Assembly (NCBI RefSeq): GCF_008801575.1
Contig: NZ_VZPL01000024.1
Coordinates: 1 to 64,000, forward strand
Length of the DNA stretch: 64,000 nucleotides
Origin: Xanthomonas cissicola
GTDB lineage: Bacteria > Pseudomonadota > Gammaproteobacteria > Xanthomonadales > Xanthomonadaceae
Reading direction: 5' to 3'
Every line of letters starts with the position of its first letter. The first letter of the stretch is position 1. The notes below the pieces were generated by a model. That model saw only the letters and a program-made list of their open reading frames with translations, searched no databases and was not told where the DNA came from. The translations under genes were made by a program, and so were the position numbers. Shown piece after piece: positions 25,949 through 35,422 of this stretch.

Positions 25949-26922
25949 TGGGTGGATCTCCCTTCACGCATGGCCTGCAGTTGCAGCAGGGTGGTGCCCA
26001 GTTCCGGCATGCGCGGACGCAGTGGCGCTTGTTGCAGGCTGCGCAAGCGCGCACGCAGCTGACGACGTTGCGGCGAATCCGGCCAGAGCCGGGTAGTCCA
26101 GGTCTCCACGCGGCGCAGCGATTGCGCAAAACCGGCGGCATCGCCACGTTCCGCGGCCGCGCGGGCCAGGCTGATTTCGATCTGCACTGCATCGCGCGCA
26201 GCATGCCGGTCGCCGCCGGTAAGCAAGGCGTCGCCGCGGCTGGGACGGATGTCCACCAGCGGCGCCAGCGCCTTTTGCCACCACGGTTGCGCCGCGTCGC
26301 TGGCCTGCGCGGTCTGTTCCGGCAGGCGCTGCAACTCGGCGGCCAAGGCGTCCAGATTCTTGCCGGCCTCCGCCTGCGGGCCGGCCCCGAGACGCTCCAG
26401 CGCATCGCGTTCCTGCACCAATGCCTGACGCAGATTGAGATAACCGGGGTCGTCGATGCCGTTGAGTGCGCCGTTGGCCAGCGCATAGGCGCGCCGCGCG
26501 CCATCGGCATCGCCGGCGATGCTCAGGCGCTGCTGGCCAAGCCGCAGCAGCAGCTCCACTTCATCCAGGCGCAGCGCCTGTGCGCCATGACGGTTGGGGT
26601 CGGCCAGCTTTTGCACGGTGTCTTCGAGCAATGCGCTGCGCTGAATCAGGCCCAGCATCTCGTCGCGCAGGACGCGGTTGGTGGCCGCCGCGTCCTGCAG
26701 ACGCTCGTTGGCCAGGCGCTGATCGCGGCGCAGCGTTTCCAGCATTTGCTGGGTGCCGTCCCAGCGTTGCTGCTGCGCCTGCGCGGCCTGCAGCTGCGTT
26801 GCCTGATAGTTCTGCCACGCGCGCCAGCCCAGCAGCAGCGCCACACCGACGGCCGCCACGGCCACGACAAGCAGCAGCCATGCCAAGGGAAAGCGTCGCG
26901 CAGGAGCGGGCATTTCGGTCAT
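25945..26922 (-). CDS. hemX: HemX-like membrane protein
   Basis: 325 residues: one N-terminal membrane helix (PLAWLLLVVAVAAVGVALLLGWRAW) and a long Gln/Ala/Arg-rich region that should be coiled coil (QLQAAQAQQQRWDGTQQMLE), then a helical periplasmic domain. This fits HemX, often misnamed uroporphyrinogen-III C-methyltransferase; it has no SAM-binding methylase domain. It lies between hemD and hemY in one operon. Confidence 0.88.
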   Translation of the reverse strand: MTEMPAPARRFPLAWLLLVVAVAAVGVALLLGWRAWQNYQATQLQAAQAQQQRWDGTQQMLETLRRDQRLANERLQDAAATNRVLRDEMLGLIQRSALLEDTVQKLADPNRHGAQALRLDEVELLLRLGQQRLSIAGDADGARRAYALANGALNGIDDPGYLNLRQALVQERDALERLGAGPQAEAGKNLDALAAELQRLPEQTAQASDAAQPWWQKALAPLVDIRPSRGDALLTGGDRHAARDAVQIEISLARAAAERGDAAGFAQSLRRVETWTTRLWPDSPQRRQLRARLRSLQQAPLRPRMPELGTTLLQLQAMREGRSTQ

Positions 26923-27025
26923 TCGGACATCCTCGGGCAGTCACGACCGGCGCAGGCGCCGCAGTCATCGCACACAGCATGGCGTGCAGCGCCGGACGGC
27001 GGCAAGCTGTGCTTGAGTTCGCAGT

Positions 27026-27805
27026 TCAGCAAGGTCGCGGTGGTGTCATGACCGCCGCCTCAGCAGCAGCGGCGAGCTGCAGCGGCAACGGGCCTTCTGC
27101 GCGCATGCCATGCGCGAAGCCGGCGGCATGTGCGGCGTCGAGCATACGATCGCTGGATGCCACGACCGGACGCTGTTGCCACGCAGCGACCAGTTCGGCA
27201 GGGAGCTGTTGCAGAACCAGCGTCAGCGCTTCGGCGCTACTGAGCGCCAGCACGCTGCGCGGCAGTGCAAGCGACAACGCCTGGATGGCCGAGGCGCGCA
27301 AGCGCAGCGGGACGCGTTGATAGACATCGGCACGCACGATGCGCGCACCGCGCTGCTGCAGCGTTGGCGCCAGCATGCCGCGTCCGCCGGGGGCGGTGAT
27401 CAGCCCGACGGCCTGTAGCGGCGCCTGCAGCAACGGCAGCGCAAGCAGGCCTTCGCTGTCCATGCGCGCCGGCCGCACCACGGTGTCGATGCCGCAGGCG
27501 TGCAATGCGCGCGCAGTGCCGTCGCCCACGCTGACCCAGTGCGCCTGCGCCGGGCGCTGCAGCGGCGCCAGACGATGCGCCGCCTGCACTGCCGCCGGGC
27601 TGGTGAAAATCGCAATCGGTGCTGCCAGCGCCTGCCGCAGCGCGTCTCGCGCTTGTGCGGTGTCATGGGTCTGCAAGCGCCATGGCGACAGCGCAAGTAC
27701 CCGTCCGCCATGCCGCGCAACTGCCCGCCGTAGCGGCGCATGTTCACCGCTGGGGCGCAGCGAGATCAGGGTCCAGGCAGCATCGGAATGGGCAAGGCCG
27801 GTCAT
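27026..27805 (-). CDS. hemD: uroporphyrinogen-III synthase
   Basis: 259 residues with the loose HemD pattern: an early SLRPSGEHAPLRRAVARHGG, IFTSPAAVQAAHRL, WVSVGDGTARALHACGI, LLITAPGGRGMLAP-like VGLITAPGGRGMLAPTL and VYQRVPL, ending in SSAEALTLVLQQLP and PVVASSDRMLDAA. It closes hydroxymethylbilane into uroporphyrinogen III with ring inversion. HemD sequences vary greatly, so the call rests on these blocks and on hemX/hemY downstream. hemC, the usual partner, is not adjacent in this window; the gap to hemX is 103 bp. Confidence 0.88.
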   Translation of the reverse strand: MTGLAHSDAAWTLISLRPSGEHAPLRRAVARHGGRVLALSPWRLQTHDTAQARDALRQALAAPIAIFTSPAAVQAAHRLAPLQRPAQAHWVSVGDGTARALHACGIDTVVRPARMDSEGLLALPLLQAPLQAVGLITAPGGRGMLAPTLQQRGARIVRADVYQRVPLRLRASAIQALSLALPRSVLALSSAEALTLVLQQLPAELVAAWQQRPVVASSDRMLDAAHAAGFAHGMRAEGPLPLQLAAAAEAAVMTPPRPC

Positions 27806-28009
27806 GGCGTGATTATGCGAGAGCGCCGGTCACCTGCGGCGCAATGTCGCCGCATCCAGGGGTGCCAGTGCGCATCGATGACGAAGTGCCGGCCGCCGGA
27901 GCGATGTTTTTGGCACCCTGACTGGCGCCCTTCGACTCGATCCAGAACCTCTTGCAACCGCTGGGAATCCGGTCACGATCCTGGCCGACAACCGTGCTGG
28001 AGCGGCGAA

Positions 28010-28819
28010 GTGATCAAGTCCTACCTTATCAATATGCAGCGCAGCGGCGACCGGCTGCAGGCCATGTCGGCGCGCTTGGATGCGCTGGGCCTGCCGTTCG
28101 AGCGCATTGCTGCCGTCGATGGCGCCACGTTGACGGACGAGCAGATCGCCGACTTCGTACGCGAGCGTCCACTGGAAGGGTCGGGCGATGCCTTCAGCAC
28201 CGGCCCGCGCAAGTGGACAGCGTCCAACATCGGCTGCTTTCTCAGTCATCAGGCAGCGTGGCGCATTGCGGCCGATTCCGATGACGCCTACACGGCGATT
28301 TTCGAAGACGACATGCATCTGTCCGATGCGCTGCCGGCGCTATTGCGCAGCACCGATTGGCTGCCCGGCGGCAACAGCATCGTGCGGCTGGAGCCGTCCT
28401 ACAACCGCATCAAGCTCGATGCCAAAGTGGCGGATGTCGCCGGGCGCCACCTGCGCCTGGTGCGGCCATCGAGGTATCAGCATTGTTGGCCGGTGTGCGC
28501 CGGCGCGCTGATCATCAGCAGGGATGCGGCGCGATTGCTGCTGGCTGCAAAGGCGCGCTGGCACACCATGGCCGATATTTTTTTGTTCGGGTGGAGCGAG
28601 TCGCCAGTGGCGCACCAGCTGTCCACCTATCAACTCTCGCCGGCTGCGTGCATCCAGGACAAGTTCTTCCATGCAGCTGCGGAAAACATCGTATTTACCA
28701 GCACGATCGATGCGCCGCTGACGCACGCACAGAAGCAGCGCAGTACGCATTGGAAAGCCAGGGCCACCGCGCTCTTGCGGGTGGCGCAGGGCTATCGCAA
28801 GGTGGTCTTTGCGCCATAG
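28010..28819 (+). CDS. glycosyltransferase family 25 (LPS glycosyltransferase)
   Basis: 269 residues from a GTG at 28010 (GGAG at 27999-28002). The N terminus SYLINMQRSGDRLQAMSARL, the block GCFLSHQAAWRIA and the acidic AIFEDDMHLSDAL are the family-25 signature of Lic2B/LpsA-type transferases that add galactose or other sugars to lipo-oligosaccharide. Cytosolic or membrane-associated. No other LPS gene is beside it, so the acceptor is unknown. It contains several Cys residues (HCWPVCAGALIIS) not usual in the motif. Confidence 0.85.
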   Translation: MIKSYLINMQRSGDRLQAMSARLDALGLPFERIAAVDGATLTDEQIADFVRERPLEGSGDAFSTGPRKWTASNIGCFLSHQAAWRIAADSDDAYTAIFEDDMHLSDALPALLRSTDWLPGGNSIVRLEPSYNRIKLDAKVADVAGRHLRLVRPSRYQHCWPVCAGALIISRDAARLLLAAKARWHTMADIFLFGWSESPVAHQLSTYQLSPAACIQDKFFHAAAENIVFTSTIDAPLTHAQKQRSTHWKARATALLRVAQGYRKVVFAP

Positions 28820-29142
28820 CGCGGCAAACAAACCGGCGCGCGCAGGCGTCGGTTCTGCCTGGCGGTTGCGCGGTCGTTGGCTGGCGGTTTTATGCATGGC
28901 GCGCTATCTGCAACGCCACCGGCAGGCACGTGGCGGACATCGCTTGCTGACCGAGCGGGCGATCCGGGTTGCACCAAGGTGTCGATACGTTTGTTGCACG
29001 CAACCAGAGCGATGCCGGCCTGCACATCGCACGTGGCGATGACTGCATTCACCATGCGGTGCCGCATGTCATGCAGGTGCACAAGACGCTCGCAGAACAT
29101 TGCGGCATGATGCCGCCCTTCGCCGTCTTCCAGTCTTTGCCG
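28820..29142. other. 323-bp gap without a supported gene
   Basis: An open frame upstream of the thioesterase reaches back to 28969 but its first 58 residues lack family similarity that I can see and have His/Gln-rich composition. No hairpin with a T-run and no recognisable promoter was found. Confidence 0.4.
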
Positions 29143-29613
29143 ATGACTCCTTCGTGCACGCTCGCATCCGCCCTGCAGTCGCTGCAGCAGCAGTTCATCG
29201 CCATGCCGCCGGTCCTGTCGATGGGCATCGCTGTCGACGGCTTGCACGATGGTGCGTTGCGCCTGCGGGCACCGCTGCAGGCCAACGTCAACGACAAGGC
29301 CAATGCATTCGGCGGCAGCCTGGCCTCGCTGATGACGCTGGCCAGCTGGGGGTGGCTGACCCTGCAGCTGCAATTGGCCGGGCACCACGCCGATGTCTAC
29401 GTCGCCGACAGCCAGCTGCGCTATGTCGCGCCGGTGTACGAAGACCTGGTCGCCAATGCCGAGCCGTCCGAGCTGGGGAGCTGGGAGGCCTTTCTGGCGA
29501 CGTTCCGGCAGCGCGGCAAGGCGCGCATCGGCATGCGCGCGCAGATCGCGCTGGGCTCCGGTGCCGCCGCGGCCACGTTGAGCGGGCGCTTCGTGGCGTT
29601 TCCAAAACGGTAG
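29143..29613 (+). CDS. YiiD-type hotdog thioesterase
   Basis: About 156 residues beginning at ATG 29143. The segment MPPVLSMGIAVDGLHDGALRLRAPLQANVNDKANAFGGSLASLMTLASWGWL is the YiiD C-terminal thioesterase domain pattern (NVNDKANAFGGS), as are VADSQLRYVAPV and GRFVAFPK at the end. Function: hydrolysis of an unidentified acyl thioester. Earlier in-frame starts (29107, 28969) exist but extend beyond the domain. 28 bp separate it from the next gene. Confidence 0.8.
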   Translation: MTPSCTLASALQSLQQQFIAMPPVLSMGIAVDGLHDGALRLRAPLQANVNDKANAFGGSLASLMTLASWGWLTLQLQLAGHHADVYVADSQLRYVAPVYEDLVANAEPSELGSWEAFLATFRQRGKARIGMRAQIALGSGAAAATLSGRFVAFPKR

Positions 29614-29641
29614 GATGCCGGCTGGATCCGGGGGAATACGC

Positions 29642-30064
29642 ATGCGTGCAGTCATTACAACGATCGTGCTGCTTGGGCTGGCACTGCTGAGCGGGGTGGC
29701 CAATGCCGGCAGCCGTGCCCAGGCGCGTGCGCTGGAAACCACCCAGGCCGCCTACACGGCCGCCGTGCGCTGGAACGATTTCGACGCCGCGCTGGGCTTC
29801 GTCGAGCCGGCATATGCCCAGGCGCATCCGCTCAGCGACCTGGAACGTTCGCGCTACGAGCAGGTGCAGATTTCCGGCTACCGCGAAGTGCGCGTGGGCC
29901 AAGACCCCAACGGCGACCTGCGGCGCGAGGTCGAGTTGCGGGTGATCAACCGCAATACCCAGGCCGAACGGCTGGTGCGCAGCATCGAGATCTGGCGCTG
30001 GAATCCCGAGCAGAAGCGCTGGTGGCTGGCCAGCGGCCTGCCCGACCTGTGGAAGGGCCAGTAG
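29642..30064 (+). CDS. secreted protein of unknown function
   Basis: 140 residues with a clear signal peptide (MRAVITTIVLLGLALLSGVANAGS, cleavage near ANA-GS) and GGGGGA before the ATG at 29642. The mature part is a small alpha+beta fold type (TTQAAYTAAVRWNDFDAALGFV, then RREVELRVINRNTQAERLVRS and WRWNPEQKRWWLASGLPDLW), which resembles SnoaL/NTF2-like or similar single-domain envelope proteins, but I cannot assign a family. Confidence 0.75.
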   Translation: MRAVITTIVLLGLALLSGVANAGSRAQARALETTQAAYTAAVRWNDFDAALGFVEPAYAQAHPLSDLERSRYEQVQISGYREVRVGQDPNGDLRREVELRVINRNTQAERLVRSIEIWRWNPEQKRWWLASGLPDLWKGQ

Positions 30065-30138
30065 CCTGCCCCTGCGCGCCAGGCGTCGCGTGCGCCAGCT
30101 GTGCGACAATTCCCGCCCGCTCGACTGACCCTGACCCC

Positions 30139-30573
30139 GTGAATTTCGAAGAGCTGCAGGCCTTTGTCGGCCGCAACCCCATGTTGTCGCTGGCCCTGGT
30201 GGGCCTGACCATCGCCCTGATCGTCACCGAGGTCGCGCGCCTGTTCCGCGGCTATCGCGCGCTCAAGCCGGCCGAGCTGACCCGTCTGATCAACAGCGAA
30301 AACGCGCTGGTGATCGACCTGTCGCCCACTGCCGACTTCGAAAAAGGCCACATCGCCGGCAGCCGGAACGTGGCGCTGGCCAAGTTCGACCCAGCCGGCA
30401 AGCTCTTGGCCAACGCCAAGGCCTCGCCGGTGGTGGTGGTCTGCCGCAGTGGCACCACCTCCGCCGGTGCAGCCAAGACGCTGAAGAAAGCCGGTTTCGA
30501 ACAGGTGTACTGGCTCGAAGGCGGCGTGGCCGCCTGGCAGATGGCCGAGCTGCCACTGATCAAGGGCCGCTGA
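30139..30573 (+). CDS. membrane-anchored rhodanese-domain protein (YibN-like)
   Basis: 144 residues from a GTG at 30139. One N-terminal membrane helix (MLSLALVGLTIALIVTEVARLF) precedes a rhodanese domain: NALVIDLSPTADFEKGHIAGSRNVAL and active-site loop VVVVCRSGTTSAGA with the catalytic cysteine. It resembles E. coli YibN, which sits beside secB and gpsA just as this gene does (secB starts 110 bp downstream). It may transfer sulfane sulfur or assist protein insertion at the membrane. Confidence 0.88.
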   Translation: MNFEELQAFVGRNPMLSLALVGLTIALIVTEVARLFRGYRALKPAELTRLINSENALVIDLSPTADFEKGHIAGSRNVALAKFDPAGKLLANAKASPVVVVCRSGTTSAGAAKTLKKAGFEQVYWLEGGVAAWQMAELPLIKGR

Positions 30574-30682
30574 TCGGCCTTGTGCGGCACCCGGCACGCC
30601 CCCATTGCTGGCGTGAGAGACTCGCGCTTTCACGTTCGCATCACTCAACGCTGCATCCACCGAACCGTTTCTGGAGTTAGGA

Positions 30683-31195
30683 ATGTCCGACGAAATCCTC
30701 AACGGCGCCGCTGCGCCGGCCGACGCCGCTGCTGGTCCCGCCTTCACCATCGAAAAGATTTACGTCAAGGACGTGTCCTTCGAATCTCCGAACGCACCGG
30801 CCGTCTTCAATGACGCCAACCAGCCCGAGCTGCAGCTGAACCTCAACCAGAAGGTGCAGCGCCTCAACGACAATGCCTTCGAAGTGGTGTTGGCCGTGAC
30901 CCTGACCTGCACCGCCGGTGGCAAGACGGCCTATGTGGCCGAAGTGCAGCAGGCCGGCGTGTTCGGCCTGGTCGGCCTGGACCCGCAGGCGATCGACGTG
31001 CTGCTCGGCACCCAGTGCCCGAACATCCTGTTCCCGTACGTGCGCACCCTGGTCAGCGACCTGATCCAGGCCGGCGGCTTCCCGCCGTTCTACCTGCAGC
31101 CGATCAATTTCGAAGCCCTATATGCGGAAACCCTGCGTCAGCGTCAGAACGAAGGGACCTCGCTGGCCGATTCCGAGCCGGCTGGCAACGCCTAA
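30683..31195 (+). CDS. secB: protein-export chaperone SecB
   Basis: 170 residues. Signature segments are [29 protein letters not shown] [34 protein letters not shown] and [36 protein letters not shown]. SecB tetramers keep preproteins unfolded and pass them to SecA. Preceded by GGAGTTAGGA at a good distance from ATG 30683. Co-located with the rhodanese gene and gpsA, an arrangement conserved in gamma-proteobacteria. Confidence 0.97.
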   Translation: MSDEILNGAAAPADAAAGPAFTIEKIYVKDVSFESPNAPAVFNDANQPELQLNLNQKVQRLNDNAFEVVLAVTLTCTAGGKTAYVAEVQQAGVFGLVGLDPQAIDVLLGTQCPNILFPYVRTLVSDLIQAGGFPPFYLQPINFEALYAETLRQRQNEGTSLADSEPAGNA

Positions 31196-31210
31196 GCGTT
31201 GATTGCGCCG

Positions 31211-32236
31211 ATGAGCGATTTGACCCACAAGATCGCCGTTCTCGGCGCCGGTTCCTGGGGCACGGCCCTGGCCGCGCTGCTCGCCAGGCATGGTCACCCG
31301 ACCGTGCTCTGGGGGCGCGATGCGGCGATGGTGGATACCATCGACCGCACCCACGAGAACGCGCGCTATCTGCCGGGCATTGCACTGCCCGACAGCCTGC
31401 GTGCCACCACCGACCTGCAGGCGGCGGTCGCTGACGCCACTTGGATCCTGGTGGTGGTGCCCTCGCATGCGTTCACCGAGACGATCCGGCTGATCGCACC
31501 GCTGCGCCCGCCCGGTGCCGGCGTTGCGTGGGCGACCAAAGGCTTCGAACCGGGTTCCGGGCGGTTTCTGCATGAAGTGGCGCGTGACATCCTCGGCCCC
31601 AGCGTTCCGCTGGCCGTGGTGACCGGACCTTCCTTCGCCAAGGAAGTCACGCTCGGCCTGCCGACCGCCATCACCGTGCACGGCGACGATGCGGCGTTTG
31701 CGCAAGTGGTGGCCGACGCGATGCATGGCCCCACTTTCCGCGCCTACACCGGCGACGACATGGTGGGCGCCGAGCTCGGCGGGGCGATGAAGAACGTGCT
31801 GGCGGTGGCCACCGGCGTGGCCGATGGCATGCAGCTTGGTCTCAATGCACGTGCCGGTTTGATCACACGTGGCTTGAACGAGATGCTGCGTCTGGCGGCG
31901 GTGATCGGCGCTCGTCCGGAGACCTTGATGGGCCTGGCCGGGTTGGGCGATCTGGTGCTCACCTGCACCGGCGATCTGTCGCGCAACCGTCGCCTGGGTC
32001 TGGCCTTGGGGCGCGGGCAGAGCTTGGACGAGGCGATCCGCGAGATCGGTCAGGTGGTCGAATCGGTGCAGACGGCCGATGAGGTCATGCGTCAGGCCGA
32101 ACACCACGGCATCGAACTGCCGATCTCCAATGCCGTGCGTGCGGTATTGCACGGTGAAATCACCCCGGAAGCAGGCTTGAAGGAATTGCTGGCACGCGAG
32201 CGCAAGCCAGAGTACCCGCAGACCTTGTTCACCTGA
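31211..32236 (+). CDS. gpsA: glycerol-3-phosphate dehydrogenase [NAD(P)+]
   Basis: 341 residues from ATG 31211. The Rossmann motif [14 protein letters not shown] is at the N terminus; [48 protein letters not shown] (catalytic Lys) and [20 protein letters not shown] follow. It makes sn-glycerol 3-phosphate for phospholipid synthesis in the cytosol. It is 15 bp downstream of secB and probably in the same transcript. A terminator lies about 190 bp after the stop. Confidence 0.97.
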
Positions 32237-32424
32237 GAACAGCTGACAAAACGCTGCCCTCACCACCAGGCCTGCGTGGCCGGTGCTCGGAATCTCGCGT
32301 ACCACTCTTTCATTGTGGTTCCGCGCGCACCGTCCACACCCACTGGATGATCGCTCGCTACGTTTTGTTCGCCGCTCCAAGACCGGTAGCGTTTCGGCGT
32401 CTATTGCGAAGATGCACAACACAA

Positions 32425-32448
32425 CGCCCGGCACGACCGGGCGTTTTT
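32425..32448 (+). terminator. rho-independent terminator downstream of gpsA
   Basis: CGCCCGG (32425-32431) and CCGGGCG (32437-32443) form a 7-bp GC stem with a 5-base loop, directly followed by TTTTT at 32444-32448. Confidence 0.9.
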
Positions 32449-32610
32449 GTGTGGCCGCGTGCCGCGGCGCAAGCAGGGCTTTGGCGGATCAGACGTCAGG
32501 TATGTGGGGGCGCCCAACGCACGCATGGCCAACCCTCGTGGCGCAGGCGCATCGTTGGCGAGGTTCCCTGTGCGAAGCGATGCGTATCGTGACGTGCGTG
32601 TGCAAACCGC

Positions 32611-32644
32611 CAAAAGAAAGAAGCCCGGTCGGGGGACCGGGCTT
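32611..32644 (-). terminator. rho-independent terminator of ax21
   Basis: On the minus strand AAGCCCGGTC pairs with GACCGGGCTT (32621-32630 with 32635-32644, loop of four), followed by CTTTCTTTTG (32611-32620). It lies about 47 bp past the ax21 stop. Confidence 0.88.
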
Positions 32645-32690
32645 CCAGTGCAACGCGGGAGAGAGATCGCGTTGCAGTCAAACGTGCGGC

Positions 32691-33287
32691 TTACCAGCTG
32701 AAGCGCGGGCCGACCGACCATTCCTTGTTGCCGTCGCCATCCATACGGATGTCGCCGTTGATGCCCCAGTTCTGGTTCAACTTCACCTGGGCGCCAAGAC
32801 GGCCGTAGAAGTTGTCGCCGATGTCGATGCCACGCTTCTTGGAGAAGTCTTCGTAGCCAGCCAGTGCATAGACTTCGAAGTGCTCGCCGAAGGCGTTACG
32901 CAGACCGGCTTCAACGCTGTAGCCGTCGAAGTTGATGTTCGGGGTGTCCAGGTCCAGCTTGCGGTAGGCAACGCGCGCAACGAAGTCGGTGCTCGTGGCG
33001 ATTTCGTGGTTGAAGCCAACGCCGACGCCCCACTGCTGGAAGTCCGAGTCGGTGTTCTCGAACACGTTGTTGTTGTCGTCAGCGTTCTGCTTGCTGTAAT
33101 CGCCGAACACATGGAAGTTCGGAGCGATGGCGTAAGAGGCCTTCACGCCCCAGCCATCCGCATCGCGACCTTCGGTCGGCGTGCGCACGTAATCGCCTTC
33201 GACGAAGTTGTAGGAGAGGTTTTCAGCAGCCGAAGCCGCAAACGGCAGAGCTGCGAGAAGGCCGAGGGCCAGCAAAGAAGTCTTCAT
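32691..33287 (-). CDS. ax21: Ax21-family outer-membrane beta-barrel protein
   Basis: 198 residues: signal peptide MKTSLLALGLLAALPFAASA, then a mature start AENLSYNFVEGDYVRTP, the N-terminal segment known as the axYS22 region of Xanthomonas Ax21. Alternating-hydrophobicity strands (WGVGVGFNHEIATSTDFVARVAYR, YALAGYEDFSKK, FYGRLGAQVKLNQNWG) and a C-terminal Phe-Ser-Trp match an eight-stranded barrel closing in the outer membrane. Claims that Ax21 is a sulfated quorum signal sensed by rice XA21 were retracted, so only the membrane-protein role is asserted. An Asn/Asp-rich loop (NADDNNNVFENTDSD) faces out. Confidence 0.93.
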   Translation of the reverse strand: MKTSLLALGLLAALPFAASAAENLSYNFVEGDYVRTPTEGRDADGWGVKASYAIAPNFHVFGDYSKQNADDNNNVFENTDSDFQQWGVGVGFNHEIATSTDFVARVAYRKLDLDTPNINFDGYSVEAGLRNAFGEHFEVYALAGYEDFSKKRGIDIGDNFYGRLGAQVKLNQNWGINGDIRMDGDGNKEWSVGPRFSW

Positions 33288-33645
33288 GATCGGGATACCT
33301 GTACTTATTTGATTGGACCGGCGCTGAGGCGAATGCCGTTAGCTGCCGAGATGTAAATTCTCCGTTATTCGATGGAACGCGACATGAATTTTGGACTGAC
33401 CAGTTGATGAATCATCGCGCCAGATTCAGCTGCGCTTTCTTGTGTAGCGTGCAGATACGCGCACAGCACGTGCAAAACGTGACGCTCTAGCGCTTACGTT
33501 GCGCCGATGTGAGGCGTACGTGCATAAACGCAATAAACCGCTTGGTTTCCAGCGTTTTACCTGCGCTCGCTAGACAAGCACATTGCACTGACGCAGTCGC
33601 TGGGAGCATTGCACGCCTGTTGAACACACCTTGTGGAGCTGCATC
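33288..33645. other. divergent promoter region of ax21 and poxB
   Basis: 358 bp between two divergent starts. It is less GC-rich than the genes, as expected for promoters. No clean -35/-10, sigma54 element or strong dyad was found for either gene. Confidence 0.45.
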
Positions 33646-35373
33646 GTGGCGAAGAAGAGGACGTTGGCGCGCTTTCTGGCCGAGACGCTGCAGAGCGCCG
33701 GGGTCGAGCGGATCTGGGGCGTCACCGGCGACAGCCTCAACGGCTTGACCGATGCCTTGCGCGAGATGCAGACCATCGAGTGGATGCATGTGCGGCACGA
33801 AGAAGTGGCCGCATTCGCCGCAGGTGCCGAGGCGGCGGTGACCGGCCAGCTGGCGGTGTGTGCGGGCAGTTGCGGGCCGGGCAATCTGCACCTGATCAAC
33901 GGGCTGTTCGATTGCCATCGCAGCTGCCAGCCGGTACTTGCGATTGCCGCGCATATCCCATCGTCCGAGATCGGGCTCAGCTACTTTCAGGAGACCCACC
34001 CGCAAGAGCTGTTTCGCGAGTGCAGTCACTTCGTGGAGATGGTGATCAACCCGGCGCAGCTGCCGGAAGTGCTGCATCGGGCGATGCGCACGGCCATCCT
34101 GCAGCAAGGCGTGGCGGTGGTGGTGATTCCCGGCGATATCGCGTTGCTGGAGGTCGACAAACATGTCTCCAGTGCGTGGTCGGCGCTGCGTCAGCCACGG
34201 CTGCTGCCTGCCGCCGAGGATGTGCGGCAATTGGCCGAGCTGCTGCAGCAGAGCAAGGCAGTGACGCTGTTGTGCGGCAGTGGCTGCGCCGGCGCGCATG
34301 ACGCAGTGGTGGCGTTGGCCGACACGTTGGGTGCGCCGGTGGTGCATGCGCTGCGCGGTAAGGAATACGTGGAGTGGGACAACCCGTTCGATGTCGGCAT
34401 GACCGGCCTGATCGGTTTCAGTTCCGGTTATCACGCGATGCTCAATTGCGACACCTTGCTCATGATCGGCACGGATTTTCCGTACCGGCAGTTCTACCCA
34501 AAGGACGCGACCATCGTGCAGGTGGATCGCGACCCAAGCGCGCTCGGTCGGCGCACGCCGTTGCAGCTGGGCATTGCCGCCGATGTGGGCGAAACCATCG
34601 CAGCGTTGCTGCCGCAGCTGCAGCGCCGCGAAGAACGTGGCTTCCTGGAAAAGTCGCTTGCGCAATACCGCAAGGCGCGCGAAGGGCTGGACGATCTGGC
34701 GGTGCCGGCAGATCCCGGCCAGCCGCTGCACCCGCAGTTCGTGACCCGGCTGATCAGCCAGATTGCCGATCAGGATGCAGTGTTCACATGCGATGTCGGC
34801 ACGCCCACGGTGTGGGCCGCCCGCTACCTGCGCATGAACGGCAAGCGCCGCTTGCTGGGGTCGTTCAATCACGGCTCGATGGCCAACGCGATGCCGCAGG
34901 CGCTTGGCGCGCAAGCAGCATTTCCTGGTCGGCAAGTCATTTCGCTATCGGGCGATGGCGGTTTTGCGATGCTGATGGGCGATTTCATTTCGCTGGCGCA
35001 ATTGCATCTGCCGGTGAAGGTGGTGGTGTTCAACAACGCCTCGCTGGGATTCGTGGCGATGGAGATGAAGGCCGCCGGTTATCTGGATACCGGTACCGAG
35101 CTGCGCAATCCGGATTTCGCGGCGATGAGCAACGCGATGGGCATCCTGGGCATTCGTGTCGATGAGTCGTCGCAACTGGAGCGTGCATTGCGCCAAGCCT
35201 TCGCGCATTCGGGTCCGGCGCTAGTGGATGTGCGGGTCGCCACGCAGGAGCTGGCGGTGCCGCCGGCGATCAAGCTCGAACAGGCCAAGGGGATGGGCCT
35301 GTATCTGCTCAAGGCAGTGATGAGCGGGCGTGGCGACGAGGTCATCGCGTTGGTAAAGACCAACCTGCGTTAA
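33646..35373 (+). CDS. poxB: thiamine-diphosphate-dependent pyruvate oxidase/dehydrogenase (PoxB)
   Basis: About 575 residues from a GTG at 33646 (GGAG at 33635-33638). The TPP-enzyme three-domain layout is visible: N-terminal [17 protein letters not shown] with [11 protein letters not shown] (catalytic Glu), a middle Rossmann domain ([18 protein letters not shown]), and the C-terminal TPP-Mg motif [21 protein letters not shown] with [10 protein letters not shown]. PoxB oxidises pyruvate to acetate and CO2 with electrons to ubiquinone, at the inner face of the membrane. A two-component system follows after 49 bp on the same strand and might control it or merely adjoin it. Confidence 0.9.
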   Translation: MAKKRTLARFLAETLQSAGVERIWGVTGDSLNGLTDALREMQTIEWMHVRHEEVAAFAAGAEAAVTGQLAVCAGSCGPGNLHLINGLFDCHRSCQPVLAIAAHIPSSEIGLSYFQETHPQELFRECSHFVEMVINPAQLPEVLHRAMRTAILQQGVAVVVIPGDIALLEVDKHVSSAWSALRQPRLLPAAEDVRQLAELLQQSKAVTLLCGSGCAGAHDAVVALADTLGAPVVHALRGKEYVEWDNPFDVGMTGLIGFSSGYHAMLNCDTLLMIGTDFPYRQFYPKDATIVQVDRDPSALGRRTPLQLGIAADVGETIAALLPQLQRREERGFLEKSLAQYRKAREGLDDLAVPADPGQPLHPQFVTRLISQIADQDAVFTCDVGTPTVWAARYLRMNGKRRLLGSFNHGSMANAMPQALGAQAAFPGRQVISLSGDGGFAMLMGDFISLAQLHLPVKVVVFNNASLGFVAMEMKAAGYLDTGTELRNPDFAAMSNAMGILGIRVDESSQLERALRQAFAHSGPALVDVRVATQELAVPPAIKLEQAKGMGLYLLKAVMSGRGDEVIALVKTNLR

Positions 35374-35422
35374 TTCAGTTGCACTCACGCACACTGGCTG
35401 TCCTCTTCAGGCCGCTTCGTCC

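Larger units (their letters stand above)
32237..32690. other. 454-bp converging intergenic region with two terminators
   Basis: No protein gene is supported. From 32237 to 32424 the plus strand carries about 190 bases that end in an intrinsic terminator (32425-32448), either a long gpsA 3' leader or a separate small RNA; no clear promoter was found. From 32611 to 32644 a terminator for the minus-strand ax21 gene is present. Confidence 0.5.

Noticed and set aside
25945-26922. Calling the HemX gene a uroporphyrinogen-III methyltransferase
   Set aside because: There is no SAM-binding methylase domain; the usual annotation comes from name transfer.
32283-33356. Plus-strand frame across the ax21 gene
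   Set aside because: Antisense of a recognised outer-membrane protein with a matching terminator on the other strand.
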